Origin: Brevundimonas lenta
GTDB taxonomy: Bacteria > Pseudomonadota > Alphaproteobacteria > Caulobacterales > Caulobacteraceae
Assembly: GCF_014196335.1 (NCBI RefSeq)
Contig: NZ_JACIDM010000002.1
Coordinates: 682,001-746,000, forward strand
DNA: 64,000 nt
Reading direction: 5' to 3'
In this document: in pieces, positions 48,201 to 56,819 of the stretch
Layout: each line of letters starts with the position of its first letter
How positions within the stretch are numbered: the first letter of the stretch is position 1
Notes under the pieces: generated by a model
The model's input: the letters and a program-made list of their open reading frames with translations, nothing else
What the model was told of the DNA's origin: nothing
Databases searched by the model: none
Position numbers and translations under genes: made by a program

Positions 48201-48258
48201 GCACGTCGTCTTCAGGCGCGTCGATCGGCGCGCCGGCCTGCGGCGCTACGAAAGTCAT
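42274..48258 (-). CDS. Giant RTX/VCBS repeat protein, type I secreted
   Basis: A 1994-residue acidic protein. I start at ATG 48258 (MTFVAPQAGAPIDAPEDD), since the 13 codons upstream have no signal. Order: about 60-1080 RTX arrays (GGxGxD) broken by IENLTG...GQTLTGN modules; about 1095-1425 Ig/cadherin-like VCBS segments (NDIDLEGQARTVTGVAAGDE, TVTVEGQDDAPDF); about 1430-1850 more RTX; and 1853-1994 a non-repetitive end likely to carry the secretion signal. It has no catalytic motif and a single Cys. It should fold outside the cell on calcium, as an adhesin, matrix or surface-layer-like protein. It shares modules with the neighbouring metalloprotease. Confidence 0.88.
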   Translation of the reverse strand: MTFVAPQAGAPIDAPEDDVRARAPFVGGPLAAPAPGDDPQTDVITGTDGGEPLQGTAGDDVIDGGAGGDHIWGRAGADVLIGGDGVDLLRYDNESSWGGRGISVNVNLATGIATDSYGDTDTISGFEGAYGTEYDDVLIGSAGNDEFGGREGNDIIDGGAGADMMFGEDGDDVIFVDDQGDLAVEYGGEGTDEVRTTLASFTLGSTAYSYNIENLTGLLTTGQTLWGNSSDNAITGGDGDDVLMGWGGADILNGGAGVDTADYRYSSAVNVNLGSGSGSGGDAAGDTLIGIENVIGGSGADTLTGDVNDNILSGGSGNDTLRGGQGLDTLHGGIGDDWYMLNSAGDANDIVVEQVGEGTDTVYTTISGYVLGANIENLVGQFAGRQTLTGNDAGNAIRVQNGPGVLNGEGGNDTLEGASGLVAADALSGGAGNDTLYGWEGGDTLNGDDGDDNMVGGAGDDSFDGGAGVDSVNYLFEGGPAGVTVNLGTGVATDTFGSTDTLISVERIFATNQTDTVTGGAGADQVYGYAGDDVLDGAGGDDILIGGTGNDVYVVDSASDMISEAAGDSADVVRTTLATFTLGATANSGNIENLTGLLSTGQTLIGNSGNNIITGGSGDDTLRGGAGADVLIGGLGLDTADYSTSTANVNVNLATNTGLQDAAGDTFNSIENVTGGSGWDNITGNAVANVLIGGAGIDSLRGGQGADTLIGGADGDNYWLEAAGDETDVIVEQAGAAGTDSVYTNLAAYTLADNVEALWGTSMTGGVLTGNALGNQIVQLGSSAVTLNGGDGNDVIYAHNTGTFADTLNGGDGIDSLFGYNGDDTLNGGAGQDALYGGRGNDAFDGGAGYDSVSYDGEGTQGLNVDLAAGTGTDAYGDTDAFVSIETVVGTAFDDRIVGDAGYNILAGRDGNDYLDGGAGDDQMIGGAGDDTYIVDSANDIVAEIGTSDTADEIRTGLATFTLGVTANSGGIENLTGTSGAGQTLTGNSGDNVIIAGSGDDSLAGGAGNDTLDGGLGADTAIFAADAASGIAVDIGGGRLQITTGAGVDTVQSIERLQFSNGTVLLNTATGNAHALGIADTATAGANGPGVAGNVLSNDIDLEGQARTVTGVAAGDEASNAALTTGGVGVAIDGAYGSLTLNADGTWTYTADDAALGAGETATETFTYRVADSNGDGDLTTLTFTITGENDAPVVTGPLTDDVSEDDVGYSYNLLDGASDVDAGASLYIDALTVTQTAGTAIDLANFNYALAIDGSGTLGFDPAWFNGLGDGDDIELTFSYNIVDDSGGVVAQTLTVTVEGQDDAPDFTDSDADVCFGEDDTLSTSGALAFAGLDRTDVHVSSAVSAIVLSGGASLTPAQQQALEAALATSVNGAVVDWSFDATAVDLNGLGDGETVEVTWTVSVDDQAGGTDSRTVTVTIHGDYETVTAPVGGGDVSGTAFDDSVTGSTDDDRIDAGDGDNVVEAGDGDDSVKAGSGSDSLDGGDGDDTLSGGGGSDVLIGGDGFDTADYSQAAGGVTARLDTKRAGNDGDGGSDTFSSIERLVGSAFNDLLIGGAAGDMLEGGLGGDTLLGGAGDDVLSGGSGAANQLQGGAGDDLYILDANDTVVELAGGGVDTVEAHIHTVNLAANVENLVFTGQGDFTGNGNAGDNVITGGAGNDLLRGGGGSDTLNGGLGVDTVDYSRASAGVHARLDIMRAVNDGDGGSDAYNSVEAIVGSAFDDLLVGGTHDDHLSGGLGRDTLLGGAGDDVLSGGQGLANQLQGGAGNDLYILDANDTVVELAGQGHDTVEARIGAWVMGANIENMYYAGPGRFIGTGNALDNMILGGDGNDILRGGGGDDQLYGGSGEDTVALRGAVGAYTITEEGIGWRIVDSVAGRDGSTYVEDIDFLRFDVGGTLVSLAGLSAPEPDAKAFAAQVMPLALDDAFLDLAGVPSTPSHTQFDSVVDTGSSAVFTFGDATVPWSMTDGMQGLLDAFDGRSHHDGHLAAIDPWAV

Positions 48259-48470
48259 GATCAGATTCCAAATCCCGGTCGCGCAGCCGCGCGACAAACT
48301 CCAGGCCGGAGCGGCCCCCCAGGTGACTGTTTTCGCTTGGTTTCGCGAGACGCTCCATGCCCGGGCGTCTCAAATCTTGAGCCTGTGCGTTCCACAATGG
48401 GACGGAAAACGATGGCTGCGAGGTCCGAAACAGGACCTCATTTGATCCCTCCTTCGCATCTGCGTAATGA

Positions 48471-49700
<1,230 letters not shown>

Positions 49701-49702
49701 AA

Positions 49703-49882
49703 CTCACCTCTCCACGCAGTGGGGAGGTGGCGCGGCGCAGATATGCGCCGTGACGGAGGGGGCGGCTCTCTGGATCCGGCGAAACGCCGAACGAACCTGA
49801 GGCCGGCGACGCCCCCTCCACCATCCTTCGCCCTGCGGGCTTCGGATGGTCCCCCTCCCCATCTGCGATGGGGAGGTGAGTG
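49703..49882. repeat. Composite palindromic repeat, copy 3
   Basis: This fills the gap between the convergent aspB and fabG genes. The left hairpin is CACCTC...GAGGTG around 49705-49729. The right part (49802-49882) is an 81-bp perfect copy of 29479-29559 and ends with the hairpin CCTCCCCATCTGCGATGGGG AGG. Its position between two gene ends suits a bidirectional terminator. Confidence 0.88.
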
Positions 49883-49900
49883 AAGGCCGGCGTTCCCGTC

Positions 49901-50641
49901 CTAGATCATCGCCATGCCGCCGTTCACGTGGAGCGTTTGTCCCGTGACGTAGGCGGCTTCGTCGGACGACAGGTAGACGGCGGCGGCGGCGATCTCGTCG
50001 CCGGTACCCAGGCGGCCCGCCGGGATGTTCTTCAGGATGGTCTCGCGCTGCTGCTCGTTCAGCACATCGGTCATCGGCGAGGCGATGAAGCCCGGCGCGA
50101 TGCAGTTGACCGTGATGCCGCGCGAGCCGACCTCGGCCGCCAGCGACTTGGAGAAGCCGATCATGCCGGCCTTGGAGGCCGAATAGTTGGTCTGGCCGGG
50201 GTTGCCCGTGACGCCGACCACCGAGGTGACGCCGATGATGCGGCCCGAGCGGCGCTTCATCATGCCCTTCATGGCGGCGCGCGAGAGGCGGAAATAGCTC
50301 TCGAGGTTGATCTTGATGACGTCGCTGAAGTCTTCGTCCTTCATGCGCATCAGCAGGCCGTCCTTCGTGATGCCGGCGTTGGCCACCAGGATGTCCAGCG
50401 GGGCGCCGGCGGCGGTTTCGGCCGCGTTGACGAGGTTGTCGACCGACTCGGGGTCCGAGAGGTTGGCGGTGGCGAAGTGGGCGCGCTCGCCCAGTTCCTT
50501 CGCCAGGTCCTGGAGCACGGCTTCACGGGTGCCGGAGAGAACGACGGTGGCGCCTTGCGCATGCAGGGCGCGGGCGACAGCGCCGCCGATGCCGCCCGTG
50601 GCGCCCGTGACGAGCGCGGTCTTGCCGGTGAGATTGAACAT
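49901..50641 (-). CDS. fabG: 3-oxoacyl-ACP reductase
   Basis: A 246-residue NADPH-dependent short-chain dehydrogenase of fatty acid synthesis. It has the Rossmann motif TGATGGIGGA (12-21), NAG at 88-90 and the catalytic Ser140, Tyr153 and Lys157 (TNYSASKAGM), then CIAPGFIASPMT. This pattern, with the length, matches FabG rather than a catabolic SDR. The usual fabD-fabG adjacency is broken here by two unrelated genes, and no acpP or fabF follows. Confidence 0.95.
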   Translation of the reverse strand: MFNLTGKTALVTGATGGIGGAVARALHAQGATVVLSGTREAVLQDLAKELGERAHFATANLSDPESVDNLVNAAETAAGAPLDILVANAGITKDGLLMRMKDEDFSDVIKINLESYFRLSRAAMKGMMKRRSGRIIGVTSVVGVTGNPGQTNYSASKAGMIGFSKSLAAEVGSRGITVNCIAPGFIASPMTDVLNEQQRETILKNIPAGRLGTGDEIAAAAVYLSSDEAAYVTGQTLHVNGGMAMI

Positions 50642-50757
50642 CGAGTCAGCTCCGCCTTTGAGTTCGCTGCGTCCTAGCCGAGGGCGCGCCGCATCGCCAG
50701 AGCAACGCCGTGATCCAACGCGTGACGGGGGCCGACAGCCTCAGATTATCGAGCCGG

Positions 50758-51279
50758 TCAGGCCGGGCGGACTGCCAGACGGCGAACTGCTGATCGCAAC
50801 AGGGCGCGGGCATATGGCCGGTGGAAGGGGACGAGCGCGCGGAAGCCGAGGCCCAGGCGGTCGCCACGGGGGTGCGGGAGGAGCGCGGTTCCGAAATAGA
50901 GGGTGGTCGTGCCCGTGGCGCCGTCCGCGACGCTCATGAGCCAGGACCGCGAGGCCCCCAGGAAGTCGCACAGCAGGATCTGGTCCGCCTCCCTGCCCTC
51001 AACGGTCCAGGCTGCGAACCTCGAAATCTCTCCGGCCGCCATGCATCGCGCCTGCTGGTCCGTCGACGGGAACCAGAGCAGCACGGCCAGGGCGAGCCGC
51101 TCGAGCTTGAACAGGGGCGTCGTGTAGAAGGCTTCGACGTAGGCCGCCTGGGTGATCGAACCGGGGACGGTGACGACGAAGCAGTCGGTATAGCTGCCGG
51201 CGGACACATAGCGGCCGAGCAAGGCGCCCGACGGCAGGGCGGCTTCGGCCACGCCGGCCGGCAGTCTACGCCATCGCAT
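50758..51279 (-). CDS. Conserved-looking hypothetical protein
   Basis: A 173-residue protein of unknown family. It has mixed alpha/beta character: GSYTDCFVVTVPGSITQAAYVEAFYTTPLFKLERLAL, then a hydrophobic LLWFPSTDQQA, a WTVEGREADQILLCDF strand pair, and a Trp/Leu-rich C-terminal half ending in a basic helix (RPYARALLRSAVRRLAVR). No signal peptide or membrane helix is clear. The reading frame shows normal GC3 bias. It sits between fabG and fabD on the same strand. Confidence 0.65.
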   Translation of the reverse strand: MRWRRLPAGVAEAALPSGALLGRYVSAGSYTDCFVVTVPGSITQAAYVEAFYTTPLFKLERLALAVLLWFPSTDQQARCMAAGEISRFAAWTVEGREADQILLCDFLGASRSWLMSVADGATGTTTLYFGTALLPHPRGDRLGLGFRALVPFHRPYARALLRSAVRRLAVRPA

Positions 51280-51350
51280 GGTGCGTCCCCCGTCAGAGAC
51301 CGCTCAATAGCAGGAACAGGCGGGTCCGGCGCTGCGACAGGTCGCGCAGG

Positions 51351-51629
51351 TTACAGGACGACCGAAGCCGTCTGGGCCAGCACCAGGGGCAGATAGGCCG
51401 CAACCAGGAGCAGCCACGCAGGTCGGCACCTCTGTCCCAGGTAAGCGACGATTCCTGCGCCGACGAGCACGATTGTCAGTGCGCAGACGCCTAATACGAC
51501 CCAGTCCAGAAGGCCAAGACCGCCGGTGCGTGGGAGCTTCGGTGTGAGGAACAGTAGAACCCCCAATCCGGCGTAGAGGAGTGGGGGTACACAGGCAGCC
51601 AAATAGGCAAGCGCCACCAGGTAGCGCAC
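51351..51629 (-). CDS. Small membrane protein, about three helices
   Basis: A 92-residue hydrophobic protein. Three membrane segments are visible (about 3-28, 42-63 and 70-90), separated by a short PKLPRTGG loop and an RCRP turn. Its stop is 71 bp from the previous unknown gene start, and its start lies 2 bp after the fabD stop, so it is probably translated from the fabD message. No family is recognised. Confidence 0.6.
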   Translation of the reverse strand: MRYLVALAYLAACVPPLLYAGLGVLLFLTPKLPRTGGLGLLDWVVLGVCALTIVLVGAGIVAYLGQRCRPAWLLLVAAYLPLVLAQTASVVL

Positions 51630-51631
51630 GC

Positions 51632-52579
51632 CTAGCCGAGCGACTTCGCGAAGGCTTCCAGCTCTTCGGGCGTGTTGAGCGACAGGCTTTCAGCGTCCGG
51701 CGCGATGCGCTTGGCCATGCCGGTCAGGACCTTGCCCGAGCCAATCTCGGCGAAGCGGGTGACGCCGCCTTCGCCGGCCATCCATTCCATCGACTCGCGC
51801 CAGCGGACGCGGCCGGTGACCTGCTCGACCAGCAGGCGGCGGATGACTTCCGGATCGGTTTCCGGACGGGCGGTGACGTTGGCGACGACCGGGACGACCG
51901 GAGCGAGGATGGTCGCCGAGGCGAGCGCCGCGGCCATTTCATCGGCGGCGGGCTGCATCAGCGGGCAGTGGAAGGGCGCCGAGACGTTCAGCGGAATGGC
52001 GCGAGCGCCCAGTTCCTTGGCCTTTTCAATAGCGCGGTCGACGGCGGCCTTGTCGCCCGAGATGACGATGTTGCCGGCGTTGTTGTCGTTGGCGACGACG
52101 CAGACGCCGACTTCCGACCCGGCGCGGGCGGCTTCCTCGGCGAGGGCGAGGTCGGTCTTGGGGCCGATCAGCGAGGCCATGGCCCCCTTCCCGACCGGCA
52201 CGGCGCGCTGCATGGCCTGGCCGCGCAGCTTGAGCAGGCGGGCGGTGTCGGACAGTGAGATGGCGCCCGAGGCGCACAGGGCCGAGTATTCGCCGAGCGA
52301 GTGACCGGCGACGAAGGCGGCCTTCGACAGGTCGACGCCGAACTCGGCCTTCAGGGCGCGGGCGGCGGCGACCGAGACGGCCATCAGGGCCGGTTGGGCG
52401 TTCTCGGTCAGGGTGAGTTGATCCTCGGGGCCTTCGCGCATCAGCTGCGACAGCTTCTGGCCCAGCGCCTCGTCGACCTCGGCGAAGACCTCGCGGGCGC
52501 TGGCGAAGGAGTCCGCCAGGGCGGCTCCCATGCCGACCGACTGGCTGCCTTGTCCGGGGAACAGCAGGGCGAGGGTCAT
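51632..52579 (-). CDS. fabD: Malonyl-CoA:ACP transacylase
   Basis: A 315-residue enzyme that moves malonyl from CoA to acyl-carrier protein. I start at ATG 52579 (MTLALLFPGQGSQSVGMG), the family N-terminus; the longer frame adds only non-conserved text. The nucleophile is Ser94 in GHSLGEYSA, with the catalytic His in VSAPFHCPLM. It is followed after 2 bp by the small membrane protein gene. Confidence 0.96.
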   Translation of the reverse strand: MTLALLFPGQGSQSVGMGAALADSFASAREVFAEVDEALGQKLSQLMREGPEDQLTLTENAQPALMAVSVAAARALKAEFGVDLSKAAFVAGHSLGEYSALCASGAISLSDTARLLKLRGQAMQRAVPVGKGAMASLIGPKTDLALAEEAARAGSEVGVCVVANDNNAGNIVISGDKAAVDRAIEKAKELGARAIPLNVSAPFHCPLMQPAADEMAAALASATILAPVVPVVANVTARPETDPEVIRRLLVEQVTGRVRWRESMEWMAGEGGVTRFAEIGSGKVLTGMAKRIAPDAESLSLNTPEELEAFAKSLG

Positions 52580-52669
52580 ATGGGCGCTCCGAAGGCCGTG
52601 AATCGAGCGCGCAGCGATAGGCCGGGCTTGCCGCAGGGGCAAGTCGTCGGGGGCAAGTCGCCGACGCGA

Positions 52670-52918
52670 TCAGCCCCAGAGGTGGATGGCGTCCGGGGCG
52701 GCGGCGGCCTCGGCCGGAGCGGCGCCGGCGGCATAGCTGATACGGCTTTCACGGCCGCCGCAGACGCAGCGGAAGCGCTGCGAACGCCCGGCGGCGGGCC
52801 AGTCGCGGGTCGGGCCGAACAGGCCGCGCGGATCCATCAGGGCGACGTGAACGCAGCCCGGCGACAGGCAACGCACGATCATCCGTCCACGTGACGCATC
52901 AGTTTGAGATTCGGCCAT
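52670..52918 (-). CDS. Small protein with paired Cys (zinc-ribbon-like)
   Basis: An 82-residue cytosolic protein. Cys17 and Cys22 (RCLSPGC) and Cys51 and Cys53 (RFRCVCGG) could form one zinc site, with RMIVRC and RESRISY strands around them. The tail is Ala-rich. I recognise no family; the pattern resembles small alphaproteobacterial zinc-ribbon proteins. It is probably its own transcript, 90 bp upstream of fabD. Confidence 0.6.
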   Translation of the reverse strand: MAESQTDASRGRMIVRCLSPGCVHVALMDPRGLFGPTRDWPAAGRSQRFRCVCGGRESRISYAAGAAPAEAAAAPDAIHLWG

Positions 52919-53004
52919 GATTCCTCCCGGACCCGGACGCTAGTCGGTCCGGCCGGTGAGTCTCAAGGGCAATTGTTCCCTTTTTGTTCTATATCCACAG
53001 CAGA

Positions 53005-54411
53005 TCAGAACAGAACCGCCGGATTCATGATCCGGAGGGGGTCCAGGGCGTGGCGGACGGCCTGCATGGCCTCGATCTCGACGGGGGATTTGTAGCGGCG
53101 GGCTTCCTCGGTCTTGAGGCGGCCGAGGCCGTGTTCGGCGGAGATGGAGCCGTCGTAGCGGTCGACGATGTCGTGAACGATGCGCGAGCCCTCGGCCCAG
53201 CGGGCGATGAAGGCGGCGCGGTCGGCGTCGGGCGGGCACAGGACATCGTAGTGGATGTTGCCGTCGCCGACATGGCCGAAGGCGCTGACGCGGGCGCCGG
53301 GCTCGAAGCGTTCGACGGCGGCGGTGGCCTCCTCAAGGAAATCGCCGACGCGGGAGACGGGGACGGAGACGTCGTGCTTCCAGCCGGGGCCCTCGGGCTT
53401 CTGGCCGGCGGACTGCTCTTCCCTCACCTTCCAGAAGTCGCCGCGCTGGGCGTCGTTCTGGGCGACGGCGGCGTCGGTGATCAAGCCGCCGTCCAGGGCC
53501 TCGGACAGCAGACGTTCGAGGGCGGAGTCGGCGGCGCCCGGCTCGCCCGAGGCCAGTTCGATCAGGGCGTACCAGGGCGGGGTCGAGTCCAGCGGCTCGC
53601 GCGTGTCCGGGATATTGCGCAGCACGAACTCCAGACCGATCCGCTTCATCAGCTCGAACGCCTCGACGCCGCCGCCGGTTTCGGCCTTGGCGCGGGCCAG
53701 AAGTTCGACGGCGGCGCGAGGGCTGTCGAGGCCGACCACGGCGGTGGCGCGGGACTGCATGACGGGGAAGAGTTTGAGCGTGGCGGCGGTGACGATGCCC
53801 AGCGTGCCCTCAGCCCCGATCAACAGTTGCTTGAGGTCGTAGCCGGTGTTGTCTTTCCGCAGCCTTTTCAAGCCATTGAAGATGCGGCCGTCGGGCATGA
53901 CGGCCTCGATGCCCAGCACCAGGTCGCGCATCATGCCGTAGCGCAGGACGGCGGTGCCGCCGGCGTTGCTGGAGATGGCGCCGCCGATGGTGGCGGTGCC
54001 TTCAGAGGCGAGGCCGAGGGGGAAGCGGCGATCGGCGGTCGCGGCGGCCAGCTGGGCCTCCAGCAGGGTGACCCCGGCCTCGACCGTCATGGCGTCGTCC
54101 AGGGCGTTGACGTCGCGAACGGCGCGCAGCTTGCGGGTGGAGATCAGGACCTCGCCGAAGGGGATCTGGCCGCCGACCAGGCCGGTGCAGCCGCCCTGGG
54201 GCACCAGCGGGATGCGGTGTTCGGCGCAGACGGTGACGGCGCGGGCGACCTCATCGGTCGAGCGGGGCGTCAGCATCAGCGGGGTGTCGCCGTTCCAGCG
54301 GCCGCGCCACTCCTTGAGCCAGGGCGCGATTTCGGAGGGATCCCCGGTCCAGCCGCCGGGCCCGACGGCGGCCTTGAGGGCATCGAGGGCGGCGGCGGAG
54401 GGCTGGGTCAT
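53005..54411 (-). CDS. FAD-linked oxidase, D-2-hydroxyglutarate dehydrogenase-like
   Basis: A 468-residue flavoprotein of the glycolate oxidase/D-lactate dehydrogenase family. I start at ATG 54411 (MTQPSAAALDALKAAVG); upstream codons are part of an intergenic stretch. The PP-loop FAD domain is at about 45-225, with VPQGGCTGLVGGQ, TIGGAISSNAGGTAVLRYGMMRD and GAEGTLGIVTAATLKL. The C-terminal cap has FGHVGDGNIHYDV with the metal-type His, and ends HGLGRLKTEEARRY...DPLRIMNPAVLF. The best functional guess is a D-2-hydroxyacid dehydrogenase feeding electrons to the respiratory chain. Confidence 0.88.
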   Translation of the reverse strand: MTQPSAAALDALKAAVGPGGWTGDPSEIAPWLKEWRGRWNGDTPLMLTPRSTDEVARAVTVCAEHRIPLVPQGGCTGLVGGQIPFGEVLISTRKLRAVRDVNALDDAMTVEAGVTLLEAQLAAATADRRFPLGLASEGTATIGGAISSNAGGTAVLRYGMMRDLVLGIEAVMPDGRIFNGLKRLRKDNTGYDLKQLLIGAEGTLGIVTAATLKLFPVMQSRATAVVGLDSPRAAVELLARAKAETGGGVEAFELMKRIGLEFVLRNIPDTREPLDSTPPWYALIELASGEPGAADSALERLLSEALDGGLITDAAVAQNDAQRGDFWKVREEQSAGQKPEGPGWKHDVSVPVSRVGDFLEEATAAVERFEPGARVSAFGHVGDGNIHYDVLCPPDADRAAFIARWAEGSRIVHDIVDRYDGSISAEHGLGRLKTEEARRYKSPVEIEAMQAVRHALDPLRIMNPAVLF

Positions 54412-54545
54412 GGCCCGTTGTCTCAAAGACGGGCGGCGGACTCCAGTGATTCGAAGAGGCTCGACCCAGGGTTGCCCCTGATAGGCCACGCTTGGCGACA
54501 GGCGGAAGGTTAACGCTCCGGCCGTTCCGGCCTAGAGCCAGTTCG

Positions 54546-56282
54546 ATGTGCGTCGCCTGCCAGCCTGGTCTCACAGCGTTCCTGCGCACCGCAGGGTCCC
54601 GCCGTGACTTCCTGCGCTATGCGGGCCTGGCCGGGGCCGCCACGACCCTCGGCGGATGCGCGCTGAACCGGCCGGAAGGCGACGGGGCCACGGTGATCTT
54701 CCGCGGCGGGCCGATCCTGACGATGGATCCGTCCAATCCGCGCGCGGAGGCGCTGGCCGTCGCGGACGGCCGCATCCTGGCGGTCGGCGGACGGGCCGAA
54801 GTGGATATCCACCGGCGCGCGGGGACCCGGATCGTGGAGCTGGACGGACGGGCCCTGCTGCCGGGCCTGATCGACCCGCATGTCCACTACAGCTTCGTGC
54901 TGTTCGACGACTGGCTGGATGTCAGTCCGCTGACCGTTCCGGACCAGAACGGGGTCATGGCCCGACTGAGGGACGCGGCGGCCCAGACGCCGGAGGGGCA
55001 ATGGGTGCGCGCGCACGGCTTCGATCCGTCGATCACGCGCGGCGGCCGCAGCCCGACGCTGGTGGAGCTGGACGCCCTGTCGCCCGACCGGCCGCTGTTC
55101 ATGATGGAGGGCAACGGGCACGTCGCCTGGGTGAACTCGCGCGCCTTCGCGGTGGCGGGGATCAGCCGGGCGTCGCGCAATCCGCCGCAGGCCCGCTTCG
55201 GGCGGAACGAGGACGGGGCGCTGACCGGGCGGCTGGAGGAGACCGGGGCCATGGCGCCGTTCGCGGCGCGGATGCCGCTGCCGACCAGCGCGCAGATGGC
55301 GATGCGCGTGAGCCGGCTGTACGACGTCGCCGCCTCCAAGGGCTGCACCGCCCTGCATGACTGCAGCATCGGGGTTCAGGCCGGGATGGACGACATCCGG
55401 ATGCTGGACGCGGTGATGGCTGACAATCCGCCGATCCGGCTGCGGGGCATGCTGGTCTCGACCGCCATGGACGTGTGGGAGCGCGAAGGCGTGCGGCCGG
55501 GGCGCGGCGACGACCGGTTCCGGATCGAGGGGGTGAAGGCGTGGTCGGACGGCTCGAACCAGGCCTTCACCGGCTATCAGCGCGAGCCGTATCTGGGGAA
55601 ATCGACGCGGGGGTCGCTGAACTACACCCTGCCGGAGCTGACCGATGCGGTGCGGCGGGCGCATCAGGGGGGCTGGCAGGTCGGGGTGCACGCCAACGGC
55701 GACGCGGGCATCGACACGACTCTGGACGCCTTCGAGACGGTGCTGGGCGAGGTGCGGCGGCCCGACCCGCGGCACCGGATCGAGCACTGCAGCATCCTGC
55801 ACCCCGAACAGATCGAGCGAATGGCGCGGATGGGGCTGTCGCCCTCGTTCCTGATCGGCCACGTGCGTTGGTGGGGCAAGGCGTTCCGGGATCGCATCCT
55901 GGGGCCGGAGCGGGCGCAGTTCTATGATCCCGCCGCGTCGGCGCTGGCGGGGGGCCTGCGGATTTCGCTGCATTCGGATTACGGGGTGACGCCGCTGGAG
56001 CCGCTGCGCTGCGTCGAGGACGCGGTGACGCGGGTAATGCACGAGGGCGGCGGCGTCTTCTTCCCCGATGAGCGGATACCGGTCGAGGCGGCCTTGCGGG
56101 CGGTGACCATCGACGCGGCGTGGCAGTGCCGGCTGGATCACATCGCCGGCAGCCTGGAGCCGGGCAAGTACGCGGATCTGACAATCCTGGAACAGGACCC
56201 GACGACGGTCGATCCAAAGCGGATCGCCGCCATCACCGTCAGCGAGACCTGGCTGTCGGGGGACCAGCGCTACGGGCTGTAG
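54546..56282 (+). CDS. Tat-exported lipoprotein amidohydrolase (YtcJ-like)
   Basis: A 578-residue metal-dependent hydrolase. The N-terminus has a twin-arginine motif ([13 protein letters not shown], Arg19-Arg20) and then a lipobox ending at Cys38 (TLGGC), so it should be folded in the cytosol, exported by Tat and lipid-anchored. The amidohydrolase-3 domain shows His112 and His114 (DPHVHYSF), [40 protein letters not shown] and [11 protein letters not shown]. The family acts on amides and related bonds; the substrate is open. It is divergent from the FAD oxidase. Confidence 0.85.
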   Translation: MCVACQPGLTAFLRTAGSRRDFLRYAGLAGAATTLGGCALNRPEGDGATVIFRGGPILTMDPSNPRAEALAVADGRILAVGGRAEVDIHRRAGTRIVELDGRALLPGLIDPHVHYSFVLFDDWLDVSPLTVPDQNGVMARLRDAAAQTPEGQWVRAHGFDPSITRGGRSPTLVELDALSPDRPLFMMEGNGHVAWVNSRAFAVAGISRASRNPPQARFGRNEDGALTGRLEETGAMAPFAARMPLPTSAQMAMRVSRLYDVAASKGCTALHDCSIGVQAGMDDIRMLDAVMADNPPIRLRGMLVSTAMDVWEREGVRPGRGDDRFRIEGVKAWSDGSNQAFTGYQREPYLGKSTRGSLNYTLPELTDAVRRAHQGGWQVGVHANGDAGIDTTLDAFETVLGEVRRPDPRHRIEHCSILHPEQIERMARMGLSPSFLIGHVRWWGKAFRDRILGPERAQFYDPAASALAGGLRISLHSDYGVTPLEPLRCVEDAVTRVMHEGGGVFFPDERIPVEAALRAVTIDAAWQCRLDHIAGSLEPGKYADLTILEQDPTTVDPKRIAAITVSETWLSGDQRYGL

Positions 56283-56313
56283 TTCGGCCCGGCGACCGCC
56301 TAGGCTCGGGCCC

Positions 56314-56724
56314 ATGAGAACGCCCCTGCCCGCCCCCGTTCCCGCCGTCGGCGTGGTCTGCCTGCGCGGCGACGAGGTGCTGCTGATCCGCCGTGGGCAG
56401 CCGCCCCGCCAGGGCGAGTGGAGCCTGCCCGGGGGGCGCATCGAGGCCGGAGAGCGGGTCGTCGATGCGGCCCTGCGGGAGCTGCGAGAGGAGACCGGCG
56501 TGGAGGCGCGGATCACCGGCCTGCTGGATGTGGTCGACGGCGTGTTTCCGGACGCGGGCCGGCACTATGTGCTGATCGACTATGCGGCCGAATGGCTGTC
56601 CGGCGAGCCGGTGGCGGGGGACGACGCGGCCGAGGCGCGATTCGTGGCGCTGGATCAGGTCACGGCGCTGATCGACTGGTCTGAGACGCGGCGGATCATC
56701 GATCTGGCCGTCGCGACACGCTGA
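56314..56724 (+). CDS. Nudix (MutT-like) hydrolase
   Basis: A 136-residue protein that is almost only a Nudix domain. The box reads [25 protein letters not shown], with all metal Glu residues present. The short N-terminal [19 protein letters not shown] resembles MutT or ADP-ribose hydrolases of the small type. Substrate unknown. It starts 31 bp after the amidohydrolase stop and may be cotranscribed with it. Confidence 0.88.
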   Translation: MRTPLPAPVPAVGVVCLRGDEVLLIRRGQPPRQGEWSLPGGRIEAGERVVDAALRELREETGVEARITGLLDVVDGVFPDAGRHYVLIDYAAEWLSGEPVAGDDAAEARFVALDQVTALIDWSETRRIIDLAVATR

Positions 56725-56819
56725 ACGGGCGCAATTAACGCGGAAGTCATCCGCCCGTGTCCGGTTTCTGTGGCGCGGCCGCCACAGCCTGATAACCTGA
56801 GCCGGATTGGGAGGCTTTG

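Noticed and set aside
42274..48258. CRISPR-like spaced repeats
   Set aside because: The periodic DNA is the coding sequence of RTX nonapeptides, not direct repeats with unique spacers.
48420..48439. GAGGTCC...GGACCTC hairpin before aspB
   Set aside because: It lies upstream of a gene start with no T-run; too weak to call a terminator or riboswitch.
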